Below are positions 7,033 through 16,174 of a DNA stretch of 57,800 nt, piece by piece. The position numbers were made by a program, and so were the translations under genes. Numbering within the stretch: the first letter of the stretch is position 1; every line of letters begins with the position of its first letter. Source of the DNA: an uncultured Gammaproteobacteria bacterium (lineage in GTDB: Bacteria > Pseudomonadota > Gammaproteobacteria > SZUA-229); assembly GCA_913065105.1 (NCBI GenBank), contig CAJXZZ010000006.1, positions 1-57,800 of the forward strand. Reading direction: 5' to 3'. The notes below the pieces were generated by a model. The model was not told the origin of the DNA. It did no database searches and saw only the letters and a program-made list of their open reading frames with translations.

Positions 7033-7992
7033 TTAGATTTTAACTGTTAAAAATTCTGTTATCTTTAGCTCGCACCATGAGTACGTAACGAAGGGATTAC
7101 TACCTGAAACAAATCCAACATGTCCTCCATGACGTGATGTTAAAAAATCGATATTATCATTTAATTCGTCTTCATTCGGCACAGTAGTATGAAACATAAA
7201 TGGATCATCATAAGAATGAATGATCCGTGTAGGTATCTGAATGTTTTTTAAAAACGGCCTACTGCTGCAGCTATCGTAATAATCCTGCGCGCCATCAAAT
7301 CCATGTAATGGTGCAGTAACTTTATCGTCATAGTCCCAGAAACTTTTTAAACTATTTACATCCACAGCTAGTGGTGAATCAATGTGTTTAAATTTTTTAA
7401 TATATGTGTTTTTTAATGAACGTAATAAATAATCACGATAAATTTTTGAGACACCTATTTCAAGACGTTTTGCTGCATCATGTAATATAAAAGGAACAGA
7501 AACAGCCACCGCTTTTCTGACAGGATTTAAATTTCCCGTTTCGCCTAGCCATTTTAATAAAACATTAGCGCCTAATGAAAATCCAATTACAGCATACGGA
7601 TAAAAACTGGTTTTATTTTTGATATGTTCAACGATAGCGGAAAGATCACCGGTCTCACCAGAATGATACGCCCTGGCCAATCGATTAAACCGGCCACTAC
7701 AACCGCGGAAATACATAAACACTGGTTTATAACCTGACTGTTCTAACTGGTACATAATGCCATTCGCATAATGCGAATCTATTGAGCCTTCCAGACCATG
7801 CAGTACCAGTACGATTTTATCAGAAGATTTTTTGCTCCAGCATAAATCGATAAAGTCGCCATCATCCAGCTCAACCTGCTCGACAAACAAATCAAGTTTA
7901 TGTCGTTTTTTAAAAAATACAGGCCACAGGGTCTGTAGATGCGGCGAACGTAACCACCAGGCAGGTTTAAAATCTGATGTTTTTACTGCCAT
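7033..7992 (-). CDS. yheT: YheT-family alpha/beta hydrolase
   Basis: A 319-residue hydrolase starting MAVKTSDFKPAWWLRSPHLQTLWP, the usual YheT opening. It shows the oxyanion region VLHGLEGS, the nucleophile elbow GFSLGAN (Ser), the acid in YDDPF (Asp) and the catalytic His in RHGGHVGF, so the triad looks complete. Relatives hydrolyse short esters; the natural substrate is not known. The gene begins five bases after the sdhE stop on the same strand, so it is probably the last gene of the sdh transcript, although YheT has no known link to succinate dehydrogenase. Confidence 0.9.
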   Translation of the reverse strand: MAVKTSDFKPAWWLRSPHLQTLWPVFFKKRHKLDLFVEQVELDDGDFIDLCWSKKSSDKIVLVLHGLEGSIDSHYANGIMYQLEQSGYKPVFMYFRGCSGRFNRLARAYHSGETGDLSAIVEHIKNKTSFYPYAVIGFSLGANVLLKWLGETGNLNPVRKAVAVSVPFILHDAAKRLEIGVSKIYRDYLLRSLKNTYIKKFKHIDSPLAVDVNSLKSFWDYDDKVTAPLHGFDGAQDYYDSCSSRPFLKNIQIPTRIIHSYDDPFMFHTTVPNEDELNDNIDFLTSRHGGHVGFVSGSNPFVTYSWCELKITEFLTVKI

Positions 7993-7997
7993 AGTGG

Positions 7998-8249
7998 CTA
8001 ATCAAATGGCGTTGATCGAATCTTCTGAACGATAGTGGCTATCAACGGATCACTTGCAACAGAGTTGCCAAGTAGCAGGTCAAGTAATGTTTGGTCAGGA
8101 TAGGAAAGTAATAGATCAAAATATTCTGTCTGCTGTGATGTTAAATTATCAACGTCTTTATTGACAAAGTTATTCAATAATAGATCCAGCTCAAGCATTC
8201 CACGGCGGCATTGCCAGCTATAGTTTATTTTCGTCTCACTTTTCATCAT
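7998..8249 (-). CDS. sdhE: Succinate dehydrogenase flavinylation factor SdhE
   Basis: An 83-residue all-helical protein carrying the family motif CRRGMLELD (about residues 14-22), the RGxxE site that contacts SdhA while FAD is attached covalently. The length is normal. It lies 45 bp after sdhB in the same direction, which agrees with a role in maturing the SdhA encoded in this operon. Two ATG codons stand in tandem at the start; either could be used. Confidence 0.93.
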   Translation of the reverse strand: MMKSETKINYSWQCRRGMLELDLLLNNFVNKDVDNLTSQQTEYFDLLLSYPDQTLLDLLLGNSVASDPLIATIVQKIRSTPFD

Positions 8250-8294
8250 TTATCCACATGGATGGAGCAATTACCGCTGAACGATTCCAGTACG

Positions 8295-8993
8295 CTATAG
8301 CGAGCGTGTAACCATTTTGTGTTTGATTCGACCAATCGCTTTTGTTGGATTCAAACCTTTAGGACAGACGTTGACACAATTCATTATGGTATGACAACGG
8401 AATAGCTTGAACGGCCCTTCCAGATCTTCAAGGCGCTTTTCAACAGCCTGATCACGGCTGTCTTCAATAAAACGTGATGCCTGTAACAGTGCCGCTGGCC
8501 CTAAAAACTTATCCGGGTTCCACCAGAAAGACGGACACGATGTCGAACAACAGGCACATAGAACACATTCATACAAACCATCAAGATTTTCGCGCTGTTC
8601 AGGCGTCTGAGAAAGTTCAACCTCTGGCATCGGATCATTGACGATCAAATAGGGTTTTACCGCTCGGTATTGTTTATAGAACTGATCCATATCGATAATC
8701 AGGTCACGTATCACCGGCAGACCGGGTAATGGTTTAATCTGTATCGGCTGTTTTAAACTGGCTACTGAAGTAATACAGGCAAGACCGTTAACACCATTAA
8801 TGTTCATGCCGTCCGAACCACAGACACCTTCACCGCATGAACGTCTAAAACTTAAAGTCTCGTCCTGCTCATCTTTAATTCGTAATAAAGCGGTAAGCAA
8901 CATAGCGCCGGGGTCGACGTTCTCAAGTTCGTAACTTTGCACATAAGGTTTTGCGTCTTGCTCTGGATTGTAACGATATATTTTAAATTTCAT
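8295..8993 (-). CDS. sdhB: Succinate dehydrogenase iron-sulfur subunit
   Basis: A 232-residue iron-sulfur subunit that passes electrons from SdhA flavin to quinone at the inner membrane. The [2Fe-2S] ligands are visible as C53, C58, D61 and C73 (CGEGVCGSD ... GLAC), with Asp in the position seen in E. coli. The [4Fe-4S] and [3Fe-4S] sites are in CVLCACCSTSCPS and CHTIMNCVNVCPKG. I start at ATG 8993 (MKFKIYRYNPEQD) rather than an in-frame TTG nine bases earlier, since this matches the family N-terminus and has GGTTGGA just upstream. It sits 14 bp after sdhA. Confidence 0.96.
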   Translation of the reverse strand: MKFKIYRYNPEQDAKPYVQSYELENVDPGAMLLTALLRIKDEQDETLSFRRSCGEGVCGSDGMNINGVNGLACITSVASLKQPIQIKPLPGLPVIRDLIIDMDQFYKQYRAVKPYLIVNDPMPEVELSQTPEQRENLDGLYECVLCACCSTSCPSFWWNPDKFLGPAALLQASRFIEDSRDQAVEKRLEDLEGPFKLFRCHTIMNCVNVCPKGLNPTKAIGRIKHKMVTRSL

Positions 8994-9007
8994 TGTATCC
9001 AACCGTT

Positions 9008-10801
9008 TTAGTAAACGCGTGGTTTAGGTGGAAAACTTTCAACAGATATGGGTTTTGTTCTTACCGGTTTGTAATCCAGACCATTTTCGAAGGAATACAG
9101 ACTATGCCGCATCCATGACTTATCATCACGCTCTGGAAAATCTACCCGTGAATGCGCACCGCGGCTTTCTTCTCTGGCATGAGCCGAATGGATTGTCGCC
9201 AGTGCTACGGCCATTAGATTATCCAGTTCAAACGCTTCGACTTTTGCGGTATTAAAAGTAAAACTTTGGTCTTCAATTTTTACATTCTTCATACGTTTAA
9301 TAAGCTGTTCTACTTTTTCCACACCCTGTTTTAAAATATCTTTATCTCTAAATACACCGCAATGATCTTCCATTGCCTGTTTTAATTCATTACGTAAATC
9401 TACCACTGTCTCAGCACCTGTACTACTAGTCTCCCCCTGCTGATCAAACCGTTTTACTTTATCAACAACTCGGTTAATAATTTCTTCATCGAGTGCTTTG
9501 TGATATTTATTTTCTTTCAGGTAGTCAATAATATGCTTTGCTGCCGCTCGGCCAAACACCAGAATATCCAACAACGAATTACCGCCTAAACGGTTGCCGC
9601 CATGTACTGATACACAGGCGCACTCACCTGCAGCATATAAACCTTGCACGGGTTCTTCCGGGGTATCTTTGACTGGTATAACGACCTGTCCAAAACGATT
9701 AGTTGGAATACCCCCCATGGTGTAATGTGCAGTCGGGTATACCGGGATAGGTGATTCAGCAGGATCAATACCCAGAAAAGTAATGCAGGTTTGACGAATA
9801 CCGGGCAGACGTTTTTGTATGACTTCTTCACCCAGATGATCCAGTTTTAACAGTACATGATCTTTTTTCGGTCCACAGCCGCGCCCTTCTTTCACTTCGA
9901 TGTATATTGCGCGACTAACCACGTCTCGGCTGGCTAAATCTTTTGCTTTAGGCGCATAACGCTCCATCAGGCGTTCGCCATCGCCATTCACCAGGTAACC
10001 ACCTTCTCCGCGCGCGCCTTCGGTGATCAACATGCCTCTGCCGGCAATGCCTGTGGGATGAAACTGGAAGAACTCCATATCCTGTAATGGAATACCCGCG
10101 CGCATCGCCATGCCCATACCATCACCGGTATTGATCAGCGCATTAGTGGTGGTTTTAAATAACTGCCCGGCACCACCGGTTGCCAGCAAGGTAGTTTTGG
10201 CTTCGATGACAACTATCTGGCCATCCTGAATATTGAATACCACTGCGCCCAGCACATGACCGCTGTCATCTTTTAATAGGTCCACAGCAAAGTATTCATC
10301 AAAAAAATGGGTTTTTGCGCGTATGTTCTGCTGATACAAACTGTGCAAAATCGCATGGCCGGTACGGTCAGCCGCCGCACAGGTTCGAGCCGCCTGGGCA
10401 CCACCAAAATTCTGACTTTGACCTCCAAAGGCTCGCTGGTAGATCTTACCGTTATCTAAACGCGAAAATGGCACACCGAAATGTTCAAGCTCGTAAACTG
10501 CTTTGGGTGCAGCGCGGCACATATATTCGATAGCATCCTGATCACCCAGGTAATCACCGCCTTTGACGGTATCAAACATATGCCAGTGCCAGTTATCATC
10601 TAATACATTCGCCAGTGCAGCGTTCATGCCACCTTGTGCCGCAACTGTATGCGAACGCGTAGGAAATACTTTCGAAACCACGGCAACACTTAGATCGGCT
10701 TCTGCCAGTTGTAACGAAGCACGCAGACCACCACCACCGGCACCGATAATCAGGGTATCGAATTGTCGTCTTTCTATGGGCTTTCTTTCTATTGAACTCA
10801 T
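9008..10801 (-). CDS. sdhA: Succinate dehydrogenase flavoprotein subunit
   Basis: A 597-residue flavoprotein that oxidises succinate to fumarate. It has the FAD-binding GAGGGGLRASL (20-30), the flavinylated His in RSHTVAAQGGMNAAL (His51), the substrate segment FHPTGIAGRGMLITEGARGEGG and YTMGGIPTN, and the C-terminal HSAHAREESRGAHSRVDFPERDD. Length and ends are standard. Its ATG overlaps the sdhD stop by one base (TAATG), indicating translational coupling. SdhE, encoded downstream, would attach the FAD. Confidence 0.97.
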   Translation of the reverse strand: MSSIERKPIERRQFDTLIIGAGGGGLRASLQLAEADLSVAVVSKVFPTRSHTVAAQGGMNAALANVLDDNWHWHMFDTVKGGDYLGDQDAIEYMCRAAPKAVYELEHFGVPFSRLDNGKIYQRAFGGQSQNFGGAQAARTCAAADRTGHAILHSLYQQNIRAKTHFFDEYFAVDLLKDDSGHVLGAVVFNIQDGQIVVIEAKTTLLATGGAGQLFKTTTNALINTGDGMGMAMRAGIPLQDMEFFQFHPTGIAGRGMLITEGARGEGGYLVNGDGERLMERYAPKAKDLASRDVVSRAIYIEVKEGRGCGPKKDHVLLKLDHLGEEVIQKRLPGIRQTCITFLGIDPAESPIPVYPTAHYTMGGIPTNRFGQVVIPVKDTPEEPVQGLYAAGECACVSVHGGNRLGGNSLLDILVFGRAAAKHIIDYLKENKYHKALDEEIINRVVDKVKRFDQQGETSSTGAETVVDLRNELKQAMEDHCGVFRDKDILKQGVEKVEQLIKRMKNVKIEDQSFTFNTAKVEAFELDNLMAVALATIHSAHAREESRGAHSRVDFPERDDKSWMRHSLYSFENGLDYKPVRTKPISVESFPPKPRVY

Positions 10802-11145
10802 TAACCAACCGCCGACAATAAAAGGATTCTAAATACCCACAGACCGCTACCTATCAAAGCACCAAGTAACATAGCAAGTATAAAAATTCGCAACATGATG
10901 TTATGCACATAATCTAACACCACATCACGCATACCAATCCATGCATGGAACAATAATGCGATAACAAATATGCCTACAACGGTGGTATTGAATGGATTAT
11001 AAAGCCAGTTTTTCCAGGATTCATAAGCAATGGTATCTGCGCTATAAAAACAGAATACCGCATATAAGATAAACACTACGATATATACCGCACTAACCCG
11101 CTGAATCACCCAGGGCCTGAGGCCTTCTAAAACATATAGGCTCAT
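10801..11145 (-). CDS. sdhD: Succinate dehydrogenase membrane anchor SdhD
   Basis: A 114-residue membrane anchor with three hydrophobic segments (about 13-34, 55-74 and 86-109). The heme/quinone-side His is in FHAWIGMRDVVLDYVH, and the N-terminal LRPWVIQRVSAVYI motif is typical of SdhD. I begin at ATG 11145 (MSLYVLEGL), which overlaps the sdhC stop as ATGA, rather than at a TTG six bases upstream. Together with SdhC it holds heme b and the quinone site. Confidence 0.93.
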   Translation of the reverse strand: MSLYVLEGLRPWVIQRVSAVYIVVFILYAVFCFYSADTIAYESWKNWLYNPFNTTVVGIFVIALLFHAWIGMRDVVLDYVHNIMLRIFILAMLLGALIGSGLWVFRILLLSAVG

Positions 11146-11519
11146 AGACAAACCCTGGCGATAATAACAATCACTGTTATAAGTCCGGCAAGAAATACCA
11201 GCCAGGCACCAAATCGAGCCTGAGATTTATCTACGCCAATTTCAGCATCAATAAGTAAAAATCGAATACCCGCAAAAAAATGGTGCGCTAGCGACCATAA
11301 CAATAAAATCTGCGCGATTAAAATAATTGGCTGATTAAGAATTTGCTGCATCTTTACAAATGATTCTGCTGATTCAAGGGATAAGTCGAGTAGATAAACA
11401 GCAAAAGGTAGAGCAAGAAAAAGAAGCACACCAGTGCCACGGTGAGCAAGAGAAACCATACCTGCAAGAGGTAATCGAATTTTTATCAAATTTAGATAAA
11501 CAGGCCGATGATCAATCAT
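11142..11519 (-). CDS. sdhC: Succinate dehydrogenase cytochrome b556 subunit
   Basis: A 125-residue membrane subunit with three helices. The family motifs are RPVYLNLIKIRLPLAGMVSLAHRGTGV at the N-terminus (signature SxxHRxTG) and LAHHFFAGIRFLLID, which holds the likely heme-ligating His. I chose ATG 11519 (MIDHRPVYLNL) because AAAGGTGG lies just upstream and the family starts there; a longer frame to ATG 11558 adds 13 residues with no ribosome site. It is the first gene of the operon sdhCDAB-sdhE-yheT. Confidence 0.92.
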   Translation of the reverse strand: MIDHRPVYLNLIKIRLPLAGMVSLAHRGTGVLLFLALPFAVYLLDLSLESAESFVKMQQILNQPIILIAQILLLWSLAHHFFAGIRFLLIDAEIGVDKSQARFGAWLVFLAGLITVIVIIARVCL

Positions 11520-11654
11520 TAATCCACCTTTTATCGTGGACCCTGTTCTGCCTTCCATAGAACGTAAACATATGCCTCAGCCTGTAGCTATTCTTTTATT
11601 ATTGATGCTGATGTAGGGAAAAGGTTCAACTGACGCAGACCTAATCTAACGACT

Positions 11655-11683
11655 AAGATGAAGCAAAATAGCAACGATGTCAA
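11655..11683 (-). promoter_or_regulatory. Candidate sigma70 promoter for the sdh operon
   Basis: On the minus strand a perfect TTGACA (11683-11678) is followed after 17 bases by CATCTT (11660-11655), a poor -10. It lies about 140 bp upstream of the sdhC start. The -35 and spacing are good and the -10 is weak, so an activator may be needed. No FNR or ArcA box is evident. Confidence 0.4.
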
Positions 11684-11733
11684 GAACGCATGAAGCGCAA
11701 TAACAATAAAGCGTAAGGACTTAGGTAGCGCGT

Positions 11734-12012
11734 TTAATAGATACTACCGATCATGATCACCAGACGTTTTTTCACAGCGTCTTTATCATCATAGACAACA
11801 CCATTTCGTGCAAACTCGGTACGCACACAATGATTATCAGTCGCCGAACATAACTGTTCACTATAAATTTTTTCCAGGACATCTGACATACGGATAGCAT
11901 ATTCCGACACTTCCATATCCGTCATATGATCAACCGCTGGTGATGCCATCACGTGCATTGAGGACAATAATAAACCTGAAATGAATAGTACCACTTGAAT
12001 AAAACGAACCAT
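11734..12012 (-). CDS. Small exported protein, unrecognised
   Basis: A 92-residue protein with a signal peptide (MVRFIQVVLFISGLLLSSMHVMA, cleavage near 23) and a mature part of about 69 residues with two Cys (in EQLCSATDNHCVRTEF), spaced to form a disulfide. The ribosome site is strong (AAGGAGG nine bases before the ATG). I do not recognise the family. It is on the same strand as sdhC but separated from it by the candidate sdh promoter, so probably transcribed alone. Confidence 0.72.
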   Translation of the reverse strand: MVRFIQVVLFISGLLLSSMHVMASPAVDHMTDMEVSEYAIRMSDVLEKIYSEQLCSATDNHCVRTEFARNGVVYDDKDAVKKRLVIMIGSIY

Positions 12013-12274
12013 CTTTGACTACCTCCTTGATTTATATTTGTGTCAAAACAAGTCTAGAGTCTATGAGCAAGTCCGCTTGACAAGTCACGCCATAAAATGG
12101 GCATTACACGACAAAAATATCACCTGTAACCAGCTGATTTGATAGTCGAAAAACAAAAACGCACAACACTGCCGCTAATAACCACACTAAAATAGATAAT
12201 GATAAATTAGTGGGTATTGTCTAATATCTGTTTACTAGTAGAGTCACCTTAAATTATTGAATAACGGTAAACAG

Positions 12275-13318
12275 ATGAACAACGACTGGAAAGAATTTTT
12301 ACTCACAAAGGGTGCACACCAGGACGATAATGGATTGTTCCATTTTGACGATGAGCGTGCTGATAATCTGAAAGCTGAGAATACAGATATTATTTGTGAT
12401 CTCTCACATTTCAGCACGCTGGTCATCGCCGGTGACGATGCCCAGAAATTTATGCAGGGTCAATTCACCAACGATGTAAAACAGATAGATGAGAGTAGCA
12501 GTCAGCTCAGTGCTTTTTGCAATAACAAGGGACGTATGATTGCGAATTTTCGATTATTCGAACACAAGAATAATTATTTTCTGACACTGAAAAGCGACCT
12601 GGTCGATCTAAGTATTAAACATTTACAAAACTACATACTGCGATCTCATGTCGTCATACAGGATGTCAGCGAACAACTAATCCATTTAGGGTTAAGCGGC
12701 AGCAAGGCAACAGAATTGCTGTCATATTTTATTGAAAGCATTAATGAAGAAGTAGACAGTGTTTCGTTTAACGAAAATTATGTTGCTATCCGCATAGCCG
12801 GCTCGATACCACGTTACGAAGTCTTCTGCTCTTACGAACACGCTAAAGTTCTCTGGGAAAAAATAACGCAACAGGCAGAAGCTATCAATTCTTCAGCCTG
12901 GGACTATTTGAATATACAGGCAGGTATCCCAACCATCGACGCCAATACCAGTGAAGAATTTGTACCGCAGATGGCGAACATGGAATTAATTAATGGCGTG
13001 AGTTTTACCAAGGGCTGCTTCACGGGTCAGGAGATTGTTGCCCGCATGCACTATCTTGGCAAACTTAAAAAACGTTGTTACAAAGTACACATCGATACTG
13101 AGATAAAACCAGCGACAGGTGATAAATTATTTGCAGAGAATGCAAGAGCCGGACAAAACACTGGATCTATTATTCAGGCAGAAAAAAAACCTGAATCCGG
13201 TTATGACGCTCTGGCCGTTATTCAGATTGCAGACACCGAGTCCAGCCTGTTTCTGAATGATGCAGATGGGCCGAAAGTAACCGTTAAAGACTTACCTTAC
13301 TCTTTTGACACTGAGTAA
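12275..13318 (+). CDS. ygfZ: YgfZ folate-dependent Fe-S maintenance protein
   Basis: A 347-residue GcvT-like protein with the YgfZ signature KGCFTGQEIVARMHYLG near residue 250, including the essential Cys. YgfZ uses tetrahydrofolate and supports certain Fe-S enzymes, such as the radical SAM methylthiotransferase MiaB and succinate dehydrogenase in E. coli; this is family knowledge. I start at ATG 12275 (MNNDWKEFLLTKGA) rather than at an in-frame TTG six codons earlier, which has no better ribosome site. It is convergent with lysS, 53 bp away. Confidence 0.9.
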   Translation: MNNDWKEFLLTKGAHQDDNGLFHFDDERADNLKAENTDIICDLSHFSTLVIAGDDAQKFMQGQFTNDVKQIDESSSQLSAFCNNKGRMIANFRLFEHKNNYFLTLKSDLVDLSIKHLQNYILRSHVVIQDVSEQLIHLGLSGSKATELLSYFIESINEEVDSVSFNENYVAIRIAGSIPRYEVFCSYEHAKVLWEKITQQAEAINSSAWDYLNIQAGIPTIDANTSEEFVPQMANMELINGVSFTKGCFTGQEIVARMHYLGKLKKRCYKVHIDTEIKPATGDKLFAENARAGQNTGSIIQAEKKPESGYDALAVIQIADTESSLFLNDADGPKVTVKDLPYSFDTE

Positions 13319-13371
13319 AACGTAAAAATTTTGATGCTTCGCCGCTGCAGAAACATCTACACACAAAAAGA

Positions 13372-14907
13372 TTACTCTGAAGTTTCTGCTTCCTGACGCA
13401 TATGCGGGAATAAGATCACATCGCGAATAGAAGGTGCGTCGGTGAGCAACATGACCAGTCGGTCTATACCTATGCCCTCACCTGCAGTCGGCGGCAAGCC
13501 AAATTCCAGCGCACGAATATAATCCGCATCAAAGTGCATAGCTTCATCATCGCCGGCATCTTTTTCAGAAACCTGGTGTTGAAAACGTTCAGCCTGATCT
13601 TCTGCATCATTTAACTCTGAGAAACCATTGGCTATTTCTCGACCGCCAACAAAAAACTCGAAGCGGTCGGTAACAAAATGATTATCATCATTACGTCGTG
13701 CTAATGGTGAGACTTCTGTTGGGTATTCAGTTATGAAGGTGGGATCCATCAAACGATGTTCAACCGTTTTTTCAAAAATTTCTATCTGCACCTTACCCAG
13801 ACCATAACTATCTTTTAATTTAACGCCAAGTCTACTGGCAAGTTCGCGCGCGCTATCCAGGTCAGATAAAACCTCAGCGGTAATCTCAGGATTAAAATGT
13901 AAGATCGAATCAAATACACTCAGACGGGTGAAAGGCATTGCAAAGTCGTAAGTATTACCTTCACTTGTCACCTGTGTGGTACCGAGCAGGTCTGTCGTCA
14001 GCTGACGTAATAAATCTTCAGTAATATCCATCAGATCTTTATAATCAGCGTACGCCTGATAAAATTCCAGCATAGTAAATTCTGGGTTATGACGCGTAGA
14101 GACACCTTCATTTCTGAAGTTACGATTGATCTCATAAACCCGTTCAAAACCACCAACGACCAGACGTTTTAGATATAACTCTGGTGCGATGCGAAGGTAC
14201 ATAGGCAGGTTGAGTGCGTTATGAAAGGTCTCGAATGGACGCGCCGTAGCGCCGCCTGGAATTATCTGCATCATCGGCGTTTCGACTTCGACAAAACCAT
14301 TGGTGTCAAAATAGTTTCTGATATATTTTATGATCGCTGTGCGCAGATAAAAACCTTTTTTGACGTCCTCATTCATTATCAGATCGACATAACGCTGGCG
14401 ATAACGTATTTCGGTATCTGATAAACCATGAAACTTATCTGGCAACGGGCGCAGTGATTTTGTTAACAGCTGAATATCATCTACTTTAACTGACAGTTCA
14501 TCTGTTTTAGTTTTGAATAAAACCCCGCCAGCACCGATGATATCGCCAACATCCCATTTTTTAAAACCGTCGTTATAAACCCCTTCAGGCAGGCTATCAC
14601 GTTGCAAAAATAACTGAATACGTCCTGACATGTCCTGCAGTTGTGAGAAACTGGCTTTACCCATGACTCGCTTAGCCATCATACGACCAGCAACAGCAAC
14701 ACGTATATTTAACTCTTCCAGTTCTTCTTTGGTTTTATCCTGATAATGGGTAAGCAGGTCACCCGACAGAGAATCACGACGAAAAGAATTTGGAAAAGCA
14801 TTTCCTTTTTCACGTAATGCAGATAACTTTTCACGGCGCTGCGCGATTAATTTGTTTTCATCTTCTGCAGTGACAGGACTTTTTTCAGTTTTATTATCAG
14901 TGTTCAT
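13372..14907 (-). CDS. lysS: Lysyl-tRNA synthetase, class II
   Basis: A 511-residue class II lysyl-tRNA synthetase with an N-terminal OB-fold anticodon domain (about 60-170, containing [24 protein letters not shown]) and the catalytic domain with motif 2 ([26 protein letters not shown]) and motif 3 ([21 protein letters not shown]). Length matches E. coli LysS. It follows prfB on the same strand with a 91-bp gap, the conserved prfB-lysS order. It charges tRNA-Lys in the cytoplasm. Confidence 0.97.
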   Translation of the reverse strand: MNTDNKTEKSPVTAEDENKLIAQRREKLSALREKGNAFPNSFRRDSLSGDLLTHYQDKTKEELEELNIRVAVAGRMMAKRVMGKASFSQLQDMSGRIQLFLQRDSLPEGVYNDGFKKWDVGDIIGAGGVLFKTKTDELSVKVDDIQLLTKSLRPLPDKFHGLSDTEIRYRQRYVDLIMNEDVKKGFYLRTAIIKYIRNYFDTNGFVEVETPMMQIIPGGATARPFETFHNALNLPMYLRIAPELYLKRLVVGGFERVYEINRNFRNEGVSTRHNPEFTMLEFYQAYADYKDLMDITEDLLRQLTTDLLGTTQVTSEGNTYDFAMPFTRLSVFDSILHFNPEITAEVLSDLDSARELASRLGVKLKDSYGLGKVQIEIFEKTVEHRLMDPTFITEYPTEVSPLARRNDDNHFVTDRFEFFVGGREIANGFSELNDAEDQAERFQHQVSEKDAGDDEAMHFDADYIRALEFGLPPTAGEGIGIDRLVMLLTDAPSIRDVILFPHMRQEAETSE

Positions 14908-14967
14908 ATTTTTTTGCTTTATATCTATTTAAATAAAATCCGTCATAGCGACGATGTTTTTTTATTA

Positions 14968-14995
14968 TTAACTTTTCACTTTTCGTTATTCACTG
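14968..14995. repeat. Degenerate heptamer tandem repeat, four units
   Basis: Units TTAACTT, TTCACTT, TTCGTTA and TTCACTG run in tandem, ending four bases before the prfB stop codon position (14999). It is the same heptamer family and the same length (28 bp) as the array at 4835-4862, and three of the four units are identical between the two, in different order. Confidence 0.7.
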
Positions 14996-14998
14996 CGG

Positions 14999-16097
14999 CT
15001 AAAGCCCACTCTTCAGGCTTGCTTCAATGAACTGGTCCAGGTCACCATCTAATACCGCCTGGGTATTACCTGTTTCAACATTGGTTCTTAAATCTTTTAT
15101 CCGTGACTGGTCTAATACGTATGAACGTATCTGACTACCCCAGCCAATATCAGATTTTGTTTCTTCTAACGCCTGCTGATCTGCATTGCGTATCTGCACT
15201 TCACGTTCATACAATTTAGCTTTTAATTGCTTCATCGCTGATTCTTTATTTTTATGCTGCGAACGGCCGCTCTGACACTGCACAACAACATTGGTCGGTA
15301 AATGGGTGATACGCACCGCTGACTCGGTTTTATTTACATGCTGACCACCGGCGCCACTGGCGCGATATACATCAATACGCAAATCTGCCGGGTTAATATC
15401 TATTTCGATATCATCATCAATTTCGGGTGAAACAAAAACGGCAGCAAAAGAGGTATGTCGACGATTACCTGAATCAAATGGCGATTTGCGTACCAGGCGA
15501 TGCACACCTGTTTCCGTACGGAGCCGGCCAAAAACATAATCACCCGAAATGCTGATGGTCGCACTCTTGATGCCGGCGACATCACCCGGTGAGACTTCCA
15601 TCAACTCGGTTTTAAAACCGTGTGCCTCACCCCAGCGTAAGTACATGCGCAGTAACATTTCTGCCCAGTCCTGTGCTTCTGTACCACCGGAACCTGACTG
15701 GATATCAACAAACGCATTACAGGCATCCATTTCGCCAGAAAACATACGACGGAACTCCAGCTCAACGACGTTATTTTCAAGTATTTTTAAATCGTCAACA
15801 ATGCTGCTTATGCTGTCTTCATCACCTTCTTCAACAGACATTTCCAGCAATTCTTCTGCATCATTTAAACTCGTGTCGAGCTCTTCGATGATGATTACAA
15901 TTTTTTCCAGTCTCGAACGTTCCTGACCCAACTTTTGGGCATTTTCGGGATCATCCCAGATGCCTGGCTGTTCCAGCTCTCGGTTAACCTCTTCTAACTC
16001 TTCCTTACGTCGATCAAAGTCAAAGATACCCCCTAAGTGAATCAGTGCGTTCACGCAGGTCATTGATCTGGTTGGTTATCGGGTTAATCTCTATCAT
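14999..16097 (-). CDS. prfB: Peptide chain release factor 2, programmed +1 frameshift
   Basis: Release factor 2 ends translation at UGA and UAA. The gene begins at ATG 16097 ([19 protein letters not shown]) and runs 25 codons to CTT (16025-16023). It meets an in-frame TGA (16022-16020), then continues in the +1 frame from GAC at 16021 to the stop at 14999. The joined protein has 365 residues, the length of E. coli RF2. It carries the tripeptide anticodon SPF (RKSPFDSGN) and the GGQ loop ([14 protein letters not shown]). A frame track that ignores the shift sees only the downstream part. It precedes lysS. Confidence 0.96.
16019..16034 (-). promoter_or_regulatory. prfB programmed frameshift signal
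   Basis: On the minus strand the site reads AGGGGG-TAT-CTT-TGA-C. The AGGGGG (16034-16029) is an internal Shine-Dalgarno-like element three bases before the slippery CTT, followed by TGA then C, a poor termination context. This is the classical autoregulatory +1 shift: when RF2 is scarce the ribosome slips at CTT-T and makes more RF2. Confidence 0.96.
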
Positions 16098-16174
16098 ACG
16101 AATCACAGGCTATTTGTTAGCACGCATGATACCGGAGAAAGCGTCTGGATTCACTCAAAATTCAGTGTTTAAGT

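Noticed and set aside
15549-15926. A 125-codon plus-strand frame inside prfB.
   Set aside because: It is antisense to the conserved RF2 coding region and rich in Ser and Pro in the way of shadow frames.
16020-16022. The in-frame TGA in prfB as a sign of a pseudogene.
   Set aside because: It is the classical programmed frameshift with all parts intact.
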